Source of the DNA: CAMLHP01 sp035759745
Lineage (GTDB): Bacteria; Gemmatimonadota; Gemmatimonadetes; Gemmatimonadales; GWC2-71-9
DNA: 64,000 nt
Direction of reading: 5' to 3'
Assembly (NCBI GenBank): GCA_035759745.1
Contig: DASTUF010000033.1
Span: forward strand, 1 to 64,000
The notes beneath the pieces are model-generated. The model made no database searches and had not been told where the DNA came from. It saw only the letters and a list, made by a program, of their open reading frames with translations. The position numbers were made by a program, and so were the translations under genes. Position 1 is the first letter of the stretch. Each line of letters starts with the position of its first letter. Positions 62,781-64,000 of this stretch are shown one piece after another.

Positions 62781-64000
62781 GTGAGCGACGCCTCGACCCT
62801 GGCTGCCGACTGCCTGCGGGCTGCGATTGCGCGTGCCGACCCGGTGTCTGCCGTCGAACGGGTACTCGCGACCCGGACCGTCACCGGCCCTTGCCGGATC
62901 GTCGCCGTGGGCAAGGCTGCACACGGTATGGCGACCGGCGCGGTGCGATGGCTGGCGCGCCAGGGTCACGCACCGGCGGGTGGCGTCGTGATCGGCCACA
63001 CCGACCTCGGCTCGCCGGATCCGGCGCTGACCTGGGCGCGGGGAGATCACCCGGTGCCGGGCCGCGCGTCGCTGCAAGCCGCGTCCCAACTCGGTGCCAC
63101 GGTGGCCGCGATGCACCCGGGTGACTCGGCGCTCGTGCTGCTGTCCGGCGGTGCGTCGAGCATCATCGCGGCCCCGGTCGCCGCGCTGGGCGACTACGAC
63201 GTCGGGTCGCTGACCCAGGCGCTCCTCGCCAGCGGCGCTCCGATCGACGTCAGCAATACCGTTCGGCGTCGGGTGCTCCGCTGGGCCGGCGGCCGGCTCG
63301 CAGCCGCCCTCCGATGTCCACGCATTGGCATCGCCATCTCGGATGTGCCCGGAGACCATGCGCGCCTCATCGGGAGCGGCCCGCTCACCGGGCACCAGCC
63401 GGAAGACGACCGTTTCCAGGATGCATTGCGCGTGCTCCCGATCGGCATGCGCGGCCCGTTGCTGCGCGCGTGGGAGGCCGGGTTCCTCAACCTGCCCGCC
63501 GACGAGCCGCACGACATCGAGATCGCGGCGTCCAACGCGCAGGCACTCGAGGCCGCAGCCGCGGTGGCGCGACAGGCAGGCTGGCTGACCGCAACCCGGC
63601 CAGGCGCGCTGTCGGGAGAAGCCGCAGCTGCAGGCCGGTCACTCGCCGCCGAGCTGCGTGCGCTGCCACCCGGAACTCGTCAGTGCATCATCGCCGGGGG
63701 TGAGACCACGGTCACACTGCGAGATACGCCGGGGATCGGCGGCCGCTCCCAGGAGCTCGCCCTCGCCGCCGCGCGCGAGCTCCATGGCGCAGCCGACGTG
63801 CTGCTCCTCGCCGCAGGCACCGACGGCCGCGATGGGCCGACCGATGCCGCGGGTGCGCTGGTGGATGGTGCCACCTGGGCGCGGGTTCCGGACGGCGACG
63901 GCGCACTGCTGCGCCATGACACCCATCGTGCGCTCGCCGCCGCCGAGGCGCTGCTCCGCACCGGTCCTACCGGCACCAACGTGATGGACGTGGTGGTCGC
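62781..64000 (+). CDS. Glycerate 2-kinase (MOFRL family), C-terminus cut by window end
   Basis: 406 full codons are visible, from a GTG start. Phosphorylates D-glycerate to 2-phosphoglycerate. GKAAHGMATGAV, LLSGGASSIIAAP, ISDVPGDHARLIGSGP and GGETTVTL are in the DUF4147 N-terminal domain; the MOFRL C-terminal domain has GTDGRDGPTDAAGALVD. Only 26 bp separate it from the start of the divergent dehydrogenase, so the two promoters must overlap or lie within coding sequence. The pairing suggests a route from glyoxylate or hydroxypyruvate into lower glycolysis. Confidence 0.93.
   Translation, partial: MSDASTLAADCLRAAIARADPVSAVERVLATRTVTGPCRIVAVGKAAHGMATGAVRWLARQGHAPAGGVVIGHTDLGSPDPALTWARGDHPVPGRASLQAASQLGATVAAMHPGDSALVLLSGGASSIIAAPVAALGDYDVGSLTQALLASGAPIDVSNTVRRRVLRWAGGRLAAALRCPRIGIAISDVPGDHARLIGSGPLTGHQPEDDRFQDALRVLPIGMRGPLLRAWEAGFLNLPADEPHDIEIAASNAQALEAAAAVARQAGWLTATRPGALSGEAAAAGRSLAAELRALPPGTRQCIIAGGETTVTLRDTPGIGGRSQELALAAARELHGAADVLLLAAGTDGRDGPTDAAGALVDGATWARVPDGDGALLRHDTHRALAAAEALLRTGPTGTNVMDVVV

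Noticed and set aside
62781..64000. Glycerate kinase as a truncated gene
   Set aside because: The frame continues past the window end with MOFRL-domain motifs intact, so this is an edge effect.

Overview
The window is a high-GC, very tightly packed bacterial chromosome segment with no plasmid, phage or IS-transposase signature. Gene content (outer-membrane beta-barrels and a plug-domain receptor, signal-peptide and lipoprotein exports, a two-gene NfeD/flotillin operon, PgpH/PhoH/YbeY, two-subunit B12 mutase, DUF305 and LVIVD proteins) points to a Gram-negative, didermic, aerobic soil or freshwater heterotroph. Gemmatimonadota is my best guess, from overall style and not from a marker gene. 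Start and stop codons overlap as ATGA or GTGA at most gene joints, so much of the window is probably translated in coupled operons. No gene-free stretch exceeds about 250 bp.

Layout. 1-16.6 kb (all minus strand): a housekeeping run in transcription order yicC, gmk, rpoZ, coaBC, a family-4 type uracil-DNA glycosylase, dnaB, radA, ispD, tsaC, a YwlE-type phosphatase, aroE, comF, then gap, pgk, tpiA, a DUF305 lipoprotein, an LVIVD beta-propeller protein, secG and carA (cut by the window start). 16.7-17.25 kb: a 584-bp inverted-repeat cassette carrying a GxxExxY gene. 17.2-24.4 kb: a dicarboxylate/amino-acid symporter, a plug-domain outer-membrane protein, leucyl aminopeptidase, a MOSC protein, murB, tRNA-Leu(CAA) and inorganic pyrophosphatase. 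24.4-30.2 kb: an NfeD-FloA operon, then a glycerophosphodiesterase with two amidohydrolase-family proteins. 30.2-37.3 kb: a coiled-coil protein, L27, L21, RNase E/G, an acyl-CoA dehydrogenase, a PQQ-type sugar dehydrogenase and RecQ.

37.3-47.6 kb: a second, non-coding relative of the inverted-repeat cassette, two paralogous outer-membrane barrels, then an operon for branched acyl-CoA catabolism: MeaB chaperone, a B12 mutase whose substrate-pocket residues match isobutyryl-CoA mutase rather than methylmalonyl-CoA mutase, an eRF1-like protein, the B12 subunit, a carboxyltransferase, a split AtuA and a LiuC/AtuE-like hydratase. 47.7-60 kb: aspS, phoH, pgpH, ybeY, two CorC-like proteins, mgtE, a UbiB-like kinase and a SulP transporter, all linked head to tail. 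60-64 kb: a PtsN-like protein, a cloverleaf-shaped palindromic element, rlmN, a 2-hydroxyacid dehydrogenase and, divergently, a glycerate 2-kinase cut by the window end.

The most unusual signal lies between genes. First, two TAGTCCRCAGA-bounded palindromic elements, one of which carries a GxxExxY nuclease-like ORF; each supplies the TAG stop codon of the neighbouring gene. Second, arrays of G3N4 heptamers (GGGAAGT, GGGATCA, GGGCTTA types), often as facing arms that could form both hairpins and G-quadruplexes, start at or within a few bases of stop codons at four loci. Third, a four-stem cloverleaf palindrome lies upstream of rlmN. These are the best candidates for something undescribed.
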